Shown here piece by piece: positions 1 to 7,930 of a stretch of DNA of 64,000 nt. The notes below the pieces were generated by a model, which was given only the letters and a program-made list of their open reading frames with translations, made no database searches and was not told the DNA's origin. The translations under genes were made by a program, and so were the position numbers. Every line of letters begins with the position of its first letter. The stretch's first letter is position 1. The DNA is from Desulfovibrio sp. UIB00 (GTDB taxonomy: Bacteria > Desulfobacterota > Desulfovibrionia > Desulfovibrionales > Desulfovibrionaceae): NCBI RefSeq assembly GCF_022508225.1, contig NZ_JAETXJ010000007.1, forward strand, positions 1 through 64,000. Reading direction: 5' to 3'.

Positions 1-20
1 GATAGGCTTCGCCTTTTTGG

Positions 21-46
21 AACTCCCCGCTTAGCGGGGAGTTTTC
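21..46 (+). terminator. Rho-independent terminator at the left edge
   Basis: Perfect 10-bp stem (aactccccgc / gcggggagtt) with a 3-base loop, followed by a short T run. It probably ends a plus-strand gene lying left of the window. Confidence 0.7.
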
Positions 47-53
47 TACATAC

Positions 54-100
54 AAAAAAAACAGGCCCCAGTCCGGCATCAGCCGGAACAGGAGCCTGTT
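54..100 (-). terminator. Terminator of the NCS2 permease gene
   Basis: On the minus strand the arms aacaggc and gcctgtt enclose an inner tccggc/gccgga stem and are followed by a T run. It lies about 80 bases after the permease stop codon. Confidence 0.75.
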
Positions 101-176
101 CAGCAATCACAATGCGTTGCCGCTACCTGGCCTGGAGCAGGCTACCTTGCAAGGTTCGGCTGCTCCGTAAAAGACT

Positions 177-1487
177 CTAGTGGAGGCGCAGGGCAAAGTT
201 GACCACAAAGCACAGGGCAATGACCACCATCACCACGTTAAGATCCTTGAAACGCCCAGAAAGTACCTTGATGCCGACCCAACTCACAAAGCCAAAGCCA
301 AAACCCGTGGCAATGTTGAAGGTAAGCGGCATGCTGATAATGGTCAAAAAGGCGGGCAAGGCAACGGTAAAGTCCTTGAACTTGATGCGCCCCACTTCCT
401 GCATCATCATGGCGCCCACGATGATCAGCACCGGGGCCGTGGCATAGGCCGGAGCCATGCCAATCACAGGCGCAAAAAACAGGGTGAGGAAAAAGAGCAC
501 CGCAATGGTCACAGCGGTCAGCCCGGTACGCCCGCCCTCGACCACGCCCGCCGCGCTTTCAAGATAGCTGGTAGATGTGGTCGCGCCCATGACGGCGCTG
601 GCCATAGTGGCGATTGAGTCGGAAATCAGAGCCTTGTCCAGATTTTCAATGTGCCCGTCTTCACGAATGAACCCGGCTTTCTGCGAAAGACCGATGAGCA
701 CGCCCATGTTGTCGAACAGATCAACCATGGTCAGTGTGAAAATGATGGAGATCAGGCCGTGGTGCAGCGCGCCCTTGAGGTCCATCGCCATGAAGGTCTC
801 AGTGGGCAGGAGCAGGGATGTGTTGATGATGCTGCCCTGCGGCATATGCGGCCCGTTCAGCACCATGTCCGCCGCCGCAATGGCCACGATGCCGATGATC
901 ATGGCTCCCGGCACGCGCAGTGCAAGCAGCGCGCTGATGAGGAAGATGCCCACCACCGAAAGCAGGGTCTTGGGGTCGCCCAGGTTGCCGAGGGTCACAA
1001 AGGTGGCAGGGCTGGCCACCACGAGGCCGCAGCTCTTCATGCCGATAAAGGCGATGAACGCGCCAATACCCACCACGATGGCGTACTTGAGATCCATGGG
1101 AACGGCGTTGATGATAAGCTGGCGCACCTTGGTGACGGTGAGCAGCAAAAAGACCACGCCAGAAATGAACACAGCGCCAAGGCCGGTCTGCCATGTATAG
1201 CCCGCAGGGCCGCAAACGTAGTAGGCAAAAAAGGCCGTGATGCCGAGGCCGGGCGCTACGCCCACGGGAAACTTGGCCCACAGGCCCATGAGCAGCGTTG
1301 CGATGACGGTAATCCAGATGGTAGCCGCCACGGCGGAATCCTTGGGCATACCGGCGTCAGCAAGCATGCTGGGAACCACAAAAATGAGGTAGCACATGGC
1401 CATAAAGCTGGTAAGGCCAGCCCGTAACTCGCGCCGAACCGTGCTGCCTCTGGCCGCAGGATTAAACATTTTTTCCAGTATGCCCAT
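177..1487 (-). CDS. NCS2/AzgA-type purine permease
   Basis: Polytopic inner-membrane protein of 436 residues, the usual size for the AzgA/PbuG branch of the NCS2 nucleobase:cation symporters, which import adenine, guanine or hypoxanthine. It begins MGILEKMFNP. The family's N-terminal block (LRAGLTSFMAMCYLIFVVP) and the helix GVAPGLGITAFFAY are clear, followed by about ten more hydrophobic segments. The open frame runs 57 codons further upstream, but the chosen ATG is preceded by an aagaggagg Shine-Dalgarno sequence and the upstream residues do not look like this family. The gene stands alone with its own terminator. The exact purine cannot be read from the sequence. No purine riboswitch was recognised upstream. 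Confidence 0.88.
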   Translation of the reverse strand: MGILEKMFNPAARGSTVRRELRAGLTSFMAMCYLIFVVPSMLADAGMPKDSAVAATIWITVIATLLMGLWAKFPVGVAPGLGITAFFAYYVCGPAGYTWQTGLGAVFISGVVFLLLTVTKVRQLIINAVPMDLKYAIVVGIGAFIAFIGMKSCGLVVASPATFVTLGNLGDPKTLLSVVGIFLISALLALRVPGAMIIGIVAIAAADMVLNGPHMPQGSIINTSLLLPTETFMAMDLKGALHHGLISIIFTLTMVDLFDNMGVLIGLSQKAGFIREDGHIENLDKALISDSIATMASAVMGATTSTSYLESAAGVVEGGRTGLTAVTIAVLFFLTLFFAPVIGMAPAYATAPVLIIVGAMMMQEVGRIKFKDFTVALPAFLTIISMPLTFNIATGFGFGFVSWVGIKVLSGRFKDLNVVMVVIALCFVVNFALRLH

Positions 1488-1781
1488 GACATCCTCCTCT
1501 TGTTGCCGCACCGCGCGCCCAAGATATCGAGTTGTTTTGCGCCGGGGCAGCAGCCCCCATGCCGTTAATCGCTTCGGTTTGCCCTTTGCAGCGCTGCCGC
1601 TTGCGGCCATCGCGCCGGGCCTCGCCCCGAGCCTGTGCCCAGATTGAACCTGAACCACAGCCAGGGCGGCCTACCCCTCTACCGCCAAATTCTGTTCATC
1701 TTATAGAAAGTACGGCGAAATCCGTATCTTTCGCCGCCTGTTCGCACTTTTGCCCGCCAGCCGTGCAGCGGGACAAATACT
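1488..1781. other. Intergenic region with one stem-loop
   Basis: About 290 bases upstream of the permease, on the minus strand between it and the marC-like gene. A 7-bp stem (ggcgaaa / tttcgcc, 1714-1735) is present. It has no U run and does not match a purine aptamer. No gene is seen. Confidence 0.5.
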
Positions 1782-2381
1782 CTACCCTAGAAAGGCCCGT
1801 ATACCGGTAAAAATCACCTGCGCCGCAATGGCTGCCAGCAAAAGTCCCGTCAGCTTGGACAGTACGGCAATGCCCGTGCGGTGCAGGGCGCGCACCACGC
1901 CATCGGCCATGCGCAACAACACAAACATGCCAAAGGCAGCGGCCAGCAGCGAAAACACGCCCACCAGCACCTGATGCATCTCTGTGGCGGACGCGCCCAT
2001 GACCATTACCGCACCGATGGAGGCAGGCCCCATGCCAAGCGGTATGGCCAGCGGCACAACGCTGATGTCGCCCTCCTTGCCGGAAAGCGCATCCTTGCCG
2101 TCATCGTTCATGAGGGAAACTGCCGTAAGAAAAAGCAACACGCCTGCGCCTATACGAAAGGCGTCAAGGGTGAAGCCGAAAAGCGAAAACAGGTGTGGGC
2201 CAAACAGGAACAGCGTTACGCCGATAAGAAAGATGGCCGCAGATGTTTTGGCGGCCACCATGGATTTCTGTTTTTTATCAAAGCCCTTGGTGCCGCTGAT
2301 AAAGGCGCTCAGCACGGCAGGGGGCGTCATGAGCGCATAAATTTTGATGCTCGTGCCCACAACTTCAGTAAAAAATTCCAT
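1782..2381 (-). CDS. MarC family integral membrane protein
   Basis: 199 residues with six predicted membrane spans, typical of the MarC/UPF0056 family. Landmarks are the MTPPAVLSAFISG start of helix one, AFRIGAGVLLFLTAVSLM, and the conserved VPLAIPLGMGPASIGAVMV segment. The family was once linked to multiple antibiotic resistance but its function is not established. The start MEFFTEVVG is chosen because an aggaaggggag Shine-Dalgarno precedes it; the 68 upstream codons in frame contain no recognisable sequence. The next minus-strand gene upstream is nearly 500 bases away, so the gene is probably transcribed alone. Confidence 0.85.
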   Translation of the reverse strand: MEFFTEVVGTSIKIYALMTPPAVLSAFISGTKGFDKKQKSMVAAKTSAAIFLIGVTLFLFGPHLFSLFGFTLDAFRIGAGVLLFLTAVSLMNDDGKDALSGKEGDISVVPLAIPLGMGPASIGAVMVMGASATEMHQVLVGVFSLLAAAFGMFVLLRMADGVVRALHRTGIAVLSKLTGLLLAAIAAQVIFTGIRAFLG

Positions 2382-2860
2382 GTTACTCCCCTTCCTGCGC
2401 CGGAAGCCTGGCGTTGGAGCAATTTGCCTGTCCTGCACGAATTGTTGCAAAAATCCGCACATGAAATGTTTGCAAGGCAATATGTCTTGTCCGCTGCCCC
2501 AATCGTTGCCCTGCAGGAAGGTACTCCGGAAGGCAGATTGGAAGCCTTGCTGGCAGGCAAACATTTCAAAATGCAAACACACCAAGGAACATGCGTCGCG
2601 AAAGGCCCAAATTTATGAAGGCGGGAGTATGTCATGCAAGGGGCGTCATGTCCATACCATCAGCCCGCCTGAACCTGAAATTTCCTGCGCTGGCGCGCCC
2701 TGCGCGGCCTGATGCCTGCACTGTTTCAGCCCCTCTGCCAGCAGGCCTGCAACATTGAGCGCTGTTTCAAAAGCAAACAACAGACCCTGCCGTTCCTGCA
2801 CACCTCTGGGCGCGCAAGAACGACAGGGCTTGTCAATTTGTGGCAGGGGCGCAAGCCGCG
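2382..2860. other. Intergenic region with a distant inverted repeat
   Basis: About 480 bases between the marC-like gene and the small lipoprotein gene. It contains a perfect 12-bp inverted repeat (tgaaatgtttgc at 2462-2473 and its complement at 2557-2568) 83 bases apart. Short open frames here lack both Shine-Dalgarno sequences and recognisable motifs. No gene is called. Confidence 0.5.
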
Positions 2861-3007
2861 TTAATGCCCCACGCTGACGCCTGTCACCACCTGACCCTTG
2901 GGCTGCACACTGAGTCCGCAGCCTCCAAGATTCAGCAAGGCTGCGCACAGGGCCACGCTTAGCAAGAGCAGCGCCATGCGGCGCAACAGCTTGCGACCTT
3001 TAGTCAC
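2861..3007 (-). CDS. Small lipoprotein overlapping cysE
   Basis: 48-residue protein with a basic N-terminus (TKGRKLLRR), one hydrophobic stretch (MALLLLSVALCAALLNL) and a lipobox LGGC, so the mature lipoprotein would start at Cys30 and be only about 19 residues long. The proposed GTG start shares 8 bases with the end of the serine acetyltransferase gene (cgtgactaa). An aggaaaag Shine-Dalgarno sequence lies inside that gene, suggesting translational coupling. An ATG ten codons further in (MALLLL) is an alternative start. No family is recognised. The overlap and the clean signal sequence argue that it is real, but it is too short to be sure. Confidence 0.55.
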   Translation of the reverse strand: MTKGRKLLRRMALLLLSVALCAALLNLGGCGLSVQPKGQVVTGVSVGH

Positions 3008-3911
3008 GAGGCTTTTCCTGAGTAATACGTGCGCCAGCCTGCACATCCTGAGTAATCCACACATTACCGCCAATCACGGCCCCCTTGCCCACTGTCACGC
3101 GACCAAGAATCGTGGCTCCGGCGTAAACAGTGACGTTGTCGCACAGTATGGGGTGCCGGGGATTGCCCTTGGTGAGGGTTCCGTCCGCATTCTTGGGAAA
3201 GGAGAGCGCGCCCAGAGTCACGCCCTGATACAGGCGGCAGTTACGCCCGATGATGCAGGTTTCACCAATAACCACGCCGGTGCCGTGGTCGATGAAAAAT
3301 TCCTCGCCAATGGCGGCGCCGGGGTGGATGTCGATACCCGTCGTGCCGTGGGCCATTTCAGAAATGATGCGCGGAATGACCGGCACCTTGAGCTTATAGA
3401 GTTCGTGCGCAATGCGGTGGTGAAACATGGCCCGCAGCGAAGGATAGCAAAAAATGGTCTCACCGGGGCTGGTGGCCGCAGGGTCTCCCTCATAGGCGGC
3501 CTTGGCGTCGCCAGCGAGGAGGCGGCGTATTTCCGGCAGGCTGTCCATAAAAGCCAGCGCGGCCTGCTGGCCCTCTGTTTCGCACGATGTGCAGGGGATG
3601 CCCAGCCCCTCGCAACTGAAGCAGAAGCCACGCACGATCTGCTCACCCAGCAGGCGGTGGATGCTGTCCAGATTGGCTGCAAGGTGGTAGCGCATGGATT
3701 CGCGCCGCACCGTGGCCGCGCCAAAATAGCCGGGAAAGATAGCCGCGCGCAGGCGCTCAAGTATTTCGGAAAGCACCGGCAAGGACGGCATGGGCGCGCC
3801 CTGCCCCGAGCGGTGCCACACGGTGCTGAGCGAATCTTCGCGGCAGAGGCGTTCAACAACGCTGTCTATGAGGGGCATGCCGGTCGTGGTGATATCCTGC
3901 TTTTTGTTCAT
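3000..3911 (-). CDS. cysE: Serine O-acetyltransferase
   Basis: 303 residues. The C-terminal half is a left-handed beta-helix acetyltransferase of the CysE/EpsC type: the signature GIDIHPGAAIGEEFFIDHGT, then GVVIGETCIIGRNCRLYQGV and a run of hexapeptide repeats ending VIGGNVWITQDV. It would make O-acetylserine from serine and acetyl-CoA, the first step of cysteine synthesis, in the cytoplasm. The N-terminal helical region is longer than in enteric CysE and carries an unusual insert, CFSCEGLGIPCTSCE, near residues 96-110. Its two CxxC pairs could bind zinc or a metal cluster, or act as a redox switch. The usual CysE C-terminal tail that binds the serine sulfhydrylase is short here. The small lipoprotein gene overlaps the 3' end. 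Confidence 0.88.
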   Translation of the reverse strand: MNKKQDITTTGMPLIDSVVERLCREDSLSTVWHRSGQGAPMPSLPVLSEILERLRAAIFPGYFGAATVRRESMRYHLAANLDSIHRLLGEQIVRGFCFSCEGLGIPCTSCETEGQQAALAFMDSLPEIRRLLAGDAKAAYEGDPAATSPGETIFCYPSLRAMFHHRIAHELYKLKVPVIPRIISEMAHGTTGIDIHPGAAIGEEFFIDHGTGVVIGETCIIGRNCRLYQGVTLGALSFPKNADGTLTKGNPRHPILCDNVTVYAGATILGRVTVGKGAVIGGNVWITQDVQAGARITQEKPRD

Positions 3912-4070
3912 GTCAAAATCCTGCGGAAATATTCGGTTGCGCTTGACCCCACAGGCGGCTCAGGCCGACTGCGGGCATCCCGGTAATTCTTATTAGTCTA
4001 CATGGAGTTGCCCGCTGCCGCAATGGGCATCGAGTGCCGCTCCAGAGAATACACAATAAATCAAGCCATT

Positions 4071-4087
4071 CGTTAAAACTTTTAACG
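4071..4087. promoter_or_regulatory. 17-bp perfect palindrome, candidate operator
   Basis: The sequence cgttaaaacttttaacg is a perfect dyad (8+1+8). It lies about 160 bases before the cysE start and 460 bases before the -24 element of the divergent operon. No regulator can be assigned. Confidence 0.4.
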
Positions 4088-4530
4088 CAAACTGGCGTGC
4101 CTTATTTCAAACCACCCAACATCCCTTCACAGGAAAACGCTGCATGCAGAAGAAATATTCCACACGCTGCGCGGCCTAAAAAACACACTGGCCCGTTGTT
4201 ATTCAGTAAGCACGCTCTGGGCATAAGCAAGACCGCAGCCACAGCTTAATCCACAAAACTGTTTCCAGATTTTTTCCGCCAGTCTTGCCTGCCCGCACCC
4301 AGCAAGTTGGCAGATGGCAACCGTGCCGCCGCCATGCCCGCAGACTGGTGGCTGACCGCCGCACGCAAACAAAGCCATACGCAACACCTCGAAACATCAT
4401 CAACTTCGCGTTCCTCCGTGTTAATTTTTACAACCAGCACGTAAGCAATATAAACGGACAATGGAGATTTTACGCGGCAGAATTTCATAAAGCATGCCTA
4501 ACTATTTAAAAAATAAAATAATATTCCTTG

Positions 4531-4546
4531 TGGCATGATTGCTGCT
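4531..4546 (+). promoter_or_regulatory. Sigma-54 promoter of the hydroxyacid dehydrogenase operon
   Basis: TGGCATGATTGCTGCT has the GG and GC doublets at the required spacing and closely matches the -24/-12 consensus TGGCACG-N4-TTGCW. The predicted start site is near 4557, about 195 bases before the first gene. It closely resembles the promoter at 7701. Confidence 0.72.
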
Positions 4547-4751
4547 TATTCTTGGGCAATCCGTAACAAGCGTCGCAAGCTCTCGACAAATGGCGGCTCA
4601 AGTTACGTCAAAACAGACAAGTTACGCGCGGAGTGTCCGCGATTTTATTGAATATGTTGTTTCCGTCTTGCTGGACGCACATACCATCGGCAGGCGTTTG
4701 GAAGGCTCAAAATTTTGCACACCGCGCCAATGCGGTTAGCGAGGAGAAAAA

Positions 4752-6143
4752 ATGCTGACAAAAGAGGATATTCGCACACATATTGCTGCATTTATCGGCG
4801 AAAAAAACATGCTCACCAAGCAGGAAGACCTCGTTTGTTACACCTACAACGCCGGCGGGGCGGCTCCCTCGGCCTTTCTGCCCATTCTGGTTGCACTGCC
4901 CGTCACCGCCGAAGAAGTCTCCAAGATTGTCGGCTTCTGCAATGAGCATAAAATCAGTGTAGTTACGCGCTCGCAGGGAAGCGGCCTCAGCGTCAATGCC
5001 ATTACTGAAAGCGACTATTCCATCATCATTTCGCTGCAACGCATGAACTCCATCATCGTGGAGCCGGAAACCCTGATGGCTGTCGTTGGCCCCGGCGCCA
5101 TCACAGCCGACATCAAAAAAGCAGCTGCCGCGCACAGCCTCATGTACCCGCCGGATCCCGCCAGTTTCACGTTTTCTTCCATCGGCGGCAACGTGGCGAC
5201 CGATGCGGGCGGCTTGCAGTGCGTCAAGTACGGCACCACCAAGAGCTATGTCACGGGCATGCAGGTCGTGCTGGCTTCGGGCGAAATTATCCGCGCGGGC
5301 GGCAAGTGCATCAAGGACGTGACCGGCTACAACCTCACCCAGCTGTTCACAGGTTCCGAGGGCACTCTTGGCGTCATTACAGAAATCACCCTCAAGCTCA
5401 TTCCCCTGCCGCAGGCAAAGCGCGCCATGCGCGTTGCCTTCAACAACATTGAAAACGCCGCCAAGGCTGTTTCTGCAATCATGACCAGCGGCGTTGTGCC
5501 CTCCATCATGGAATTTCAGGAACAGACACTGATCCGCGCGGTTGAAGACTACACCCATGCGGGCCTGCCCGTGGATGCGGGCGCAATGCTGCTCATCGAA
5601 GTAGACGGTGATGTTTCGACCCTCAAGCCGCAGGTGGAAGTGATCCGTCGGGTGTGCGAGCAGCTGGGCATGGTCGATTTTCACGTGGCAGAAACCGCAG
5701 AAGAAGCCGAGCAGCTCTGGGTTGCGCGGCGTTCCGGCCTGCCCGCCCTTGCCCGCGTGGCAAAGGGACGTTTGGGCGGCGACCCGGCGGTGCCCATCAA
5801 CAAGCTTGCCCAGGCCGTGCACATGCTTTTTGAAGTGGGCAAAAAGCACGGCATCAAGGTGAGCTGTCAGGGGCATGCGGGCGACGGCAACATTCATCCG
5901 CACTTCTTCTTCAACTCGGATGAAGAAAAGAAAACAGCCGCCAAGGCCCGTTCCGAGTTCCATTACGAAATCATCAAGATGGGCGGGACAGTTTCTGCGG
6001 AACACGGCGTGGGCCGCGAAAAAGCGCCCTACATCACCAAGCAGCTGGGCGAAGCTCAGGTCGGGGCCATGCGGGCCATCAAAAAGGCTCTTGATCCCAA
6101 CAATATCCTGAATCCTGGCTGCATCTTCGGAGGCCAGGCATGA
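4752..6143 (+). CDS. FAD-linked D-2-hydroxyacid dehydrogenase (GlcD/Dld family)
   Basis: 463-residue flavoprotein of the GlcD/D-lactate dehydrogenase family. The FAD-binding PCMH fold is seen from about residue 40: PVTAEEVSKIVGFC, then VTRSQGSGLSV and YPPDPASFTFSSIGGNVATD. The C-terminal FAD-oxidase domain carries the family motifs GHAGDGNIHPHFFF and EHGVGREKAPYI. It oxidises a 2-hydroxyacid to the 2-oxoacid and passes electrons to the Fe-S partner encoded next. The substrate could be lactate, glycolate, 2-hydroxyglutarate or a branched hydroxyacid and cannot be told from sequence. A gaggag Shine-Dalgarno precedes the ATG, and the stop overlaps the next start as ATGA. Transcription is probably from the -24/-12 promoter at 4531. 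Confidence 0.88.
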   Translation: MLTKEDIRTHIAAFIGEKNMLTKQEDLVCYTYNAGGAAPSAFLPILVALPVTAEEVSKIVGFCNEHKISVVTRSQGSGLSVNAITESDYSIIISLQRMNSIIVEPETLMAVVGPGAITADIKKAAAAHSLMYPPDPASFTFSSIGGNVATDAGGLQCVKYGTTKSYVTGMQVVLASGEIIRAGGKCIKDVTGYNLTQLFTGSEGTLGVITEITLKLIPLPQAKRAMRVAFNNIENAAKAVSAIMTSGVVPSIMEFQEQTLIRAVEDYTHAGLPVDAGAMLLIEVDGDVSTLKPQVEVIRRVCEQLGMVDFHVAETAEEAEQLWVARRSGLPALARVAKGRLGGDPAVPINKLAQAVHMLFEVGKKHGIKVSCQGHAGDGNIHPHFFFNSDEEKKTAAKARSEFHYEIIKMGGTVSAEHGVGREKAPYITKQLGEAQVGAMRAIKKALDPNNILNPGCIFGGQA

Positions 6144-7408
6144 GCAAGTCCCTGGACGAATTGAAAGCAGCCGCCCTCAAATGCACCCGTTGCGGGCAAT
6201 GCCTCACTATCTGCCCGGTTTACGGCAAAACATACGAAGAATCCAATTCTTCACGCGGCAAGCTTTTTCTGCTGCGTTCTCTGGCGGACGGCACGGTAAA
6301 GCCCACCAAGGAGCTGATGGAACTGGCCGCCCGCTGCACTCTGTGCATGCGCTGCAAGGCCATCTGCCCTTCCGGCGTCAACACTACCGACCTGATCATG
6401 GCCTTGCGCCGCAAGATGGCGGAAGAAGGCCAGCTGCCAGCCGCAAAGAGCATAGCATTCAAAGCTGTCACCAAGGGTCGGCTGTTTGATATGGCCCTGA
6501 GCCACGCCAAACCTTTTCAGTCCATACTCTTCAAAAATACTGAAAATGGCGCGGGCAAGGTTTCACGCATTCCCATCCCCGCCGCAGGGCTGAACCTGCG
6601 CCGCGTTGTTCCGGCCCTGGCCGACAAACCGCTGCGTAAGGTCATGCCTGCCGTCAGCAGTCCCAAGGGATCCGCCCGTGCAAGGGTGGCCTTTTTCCCG
6701 GGCTGCATGCTCAACTATGTCTATGTCAATGCAGGCAAGGCCCTCATAGACGTGCTGGTTGCCAACGGCGTGGAAGTGCATTTGCTGGACAACCTCCAGT
6801 GCTGCGGCACACCGCTGTTTTCATCCGGCGATTTTGACGGCGCGGCCCTGCTGGCTGAAAACAACGCGCGCATCCTTTCGCGAGGCAGCTTTGACGCCGT
6901 CATCACCGGCTGCGCCACCTGCGGCTCGGCCCTGAGCAAGGAATACGGCGAGGTGCTGCAAAACAGCGATGCACTTTCGGCCTGGGAAGGATTCAAGGAC
7001 AAGGTCTTCGACTTTTCCGACTTCCTCACCAAGCTTGGCCCTGCGCCCTATGTGCAGAACGTTCCCCTCAAGGCTACCTATCACGATGCCTGCCACCTTG
7101 TGCGCGGCATGGGCGTCTCCAAGCAGCCCCGCAGCCTCATCCGCGCCATACCCGGCCTGCGCTTTGTGGAGATGAGCCGCCCCGATGTCTGCTGCGGTTG
7201 CGCGGGCACGTTCAGCGCTACCCACTATGACCTGTCCCAGCAGATCCTTGCGGATAAAACCAGCGACATCCTGTCCACAGGGGCGGATGTTGTCGCCACT
7301 GGCTGTTCTGCCTGCAAAATGCAGCTTATCGACGGTTTGAGCCACCGAGGCGCAAACATTCGCGTACTGCACACTGCCGAACTGCTTGCCAAGGCATATG
7401 GCCTGTAA
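6140..7408 (+). CDS. Fe-S subunit of the 2-hydroxyacid dehydrogenase (GlcF/LutA-like)
   Basis: 422 residues. Two [4Fe-4S] motifs lie at the N-terminus (CTRCGQCLTICPVYG and CTLCMRCKAICPSG), followed by two cysteine-rich CCG domains. The first contains FFPGCMLNYV and LQCCGTPLFSSG; the second contains YHDACHLVRGMG and VCCGCAGTF. This is the arrangement of GlcF and of the lactate/glycolate oxidase Fe-S subunits, which carry electrons from the flavin to the quinone pool or another carrier. It overlaps the flavoprotein gene by 4 bases, so the two should be translated together. Strong stem-loops follow the stop codon and separate it from the oxoacid oxidoreductase operon. Confidence 0.88.
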   Translation: MSKSLDELKAAALKCTRCGQCLTICPVYGKTYEESNSSRGKLFLLRSLADGTVKPTKELMELAARCTLCMRCKAICPSGVNTTDLIMALRRKMAEEGQLPAAKSIAFKAVTKGRLFDMALSHAKPFQSILFKNTENGAGKVSRIPIPAAGLNLRRVVPALADKPLRKVMPAVSSPKGSARARVAFFPGCMLNYVYVNAGKALIDVLVANGVEVHLLDNLQCCGTPLFSSGDFDGAALLAENNARILSRGSFDAVITGCATCGSALSKEYGEVLQNSDALSAWEGFKDKVFDFSDFLTKLGPAPYVQNVPLKATYHDACHLVRGMGVSKQPRSLIRAIPGLRFVEMSRPDVCCGCAGTFSATHYDLSQQILADKTSDILSTGADVVATGCSACKMQLIDGLSHRGANIRVLHTAELLAKAYGL

Positions 7409-7602
7409 CAGGGCCATGCCGCGTCCCCTACGCGGCATCCCTTGCGGGCATGTTTGCTGTTTCGATTGAGCCATCTGCACAGCGAGCATGCCCGCAGGGG
7501 AAACAAGATACAAATCAACCGCAAAGTATTTATAACTACCTGTTATTTAATTTTTTTTGCGGGAATACCGGATCATCCCGATACTTTGCAGCAGTCCTCA
7601 AC

Positions 7603-7638
7603 GTTAACTTTCGCAACACAGCCGAAAACATAGTTAAC
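7603..7638. promoter_or_regulatory. Inverted repeat, possible activator site for the kor operon
   Basis: gttaact (7603-7609) and agttaac (7632-7638) form a dyad centred about 80 bases before the -24 element, the usual distance for an enhancer-binding protein. A second dyad, ttcagc/gctgaa at 7674-7690, lies just before the promoter. The link to the activator at 15091 is inference. Confidence 0.35.
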
Positions 7639-7700
7639 CAAGCAGTCCAGCCTTTAAAAAAAAGAGAAACAATTTCAGCGAACTGCTGAATCATCATGCT

Positions 7701-7716
7701 TGGCATAATATTTGCT
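7701..7716 (+). promoter_or_regulatory. Sigma-54 promoter of the 2-oxoacid oxidoreductase operon
   Basis: TGGCATAATATTTGCT matches the -24/-12 consensus at nearly every conserved base, with the correct GG-to-GC spacing. The predicted start site is near 7727, leaving a leader of about 205 bases before korA. Confidence 0.82.
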
Positions 7717-7930
7717 GAACTACAAACTGCAACTCAAGAATAATGGCAGAAAAATACTCTCCATAATGCTTGTATTTTTCATATGGAAAAAAATTTCAGC
7801 CATACAACTGCAATCAATGCCGTTACTTTTGGCAAATGAAGTTGTTTTGCACAAATTAGTACAAACAAAATTGAGCAATGGCAGAATAATTACTGGTGGC
7901 ACCACAACGGAAACGAGGTTTAGAAAGGCA

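Larger units (their letters stand above)
3912..4751. other. Divergent control region between cysE and the hydroxyacid operon
   Basis: 840 bases, AT-rich in the right half, with no convincing gene. It holds the cysE promoter region, the 17-bp palindrome at 4071-4087, the -24/-12 promoter at 4531-4546 and a leader of about 195 bases before the dehydrogenase gene. Short frames such as 4199-4488 have no Shine-Dalgarno sequence or family features. Confidence 0.6.
7409..7930. other. Intergenic region between the two catabolic operons
   Basis: 522 bases. The left part has two stem-loops after the Fe-S gene: 7416-7438 (arms atgccgcgt / acgcggcat) and 7439-7500 (arms about 14 bp around cttgcgggcatg, with one mismatch). 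Neither has a T run. The right part is AT-rich and contains the sigma-54 promoter and a leader of about 200 bases. A frame opening at TTG 7712 is in phase with korA, but it begins inside the -12 element and has no Shine-Dalgarno sequence, so it is not used. Confidence 0.6.

Noticed and set aside
1488-1781. Purine riboswitch before the NCS2 permease
   Set aside because: The aptamer's conserved core and paired loops are not present; only a simple hairpin is seen.
4199-4488. Short frames between cysE and the dehydrogenase
   Set aside because: No Shine-Dalgarno, no family features, and they overlap the control region.
4707-6005. 432-residue minus-strand frame
   Set aside because: It is antisense to the FAD-linked dehydrogenase, whose motifs are unmistakable.
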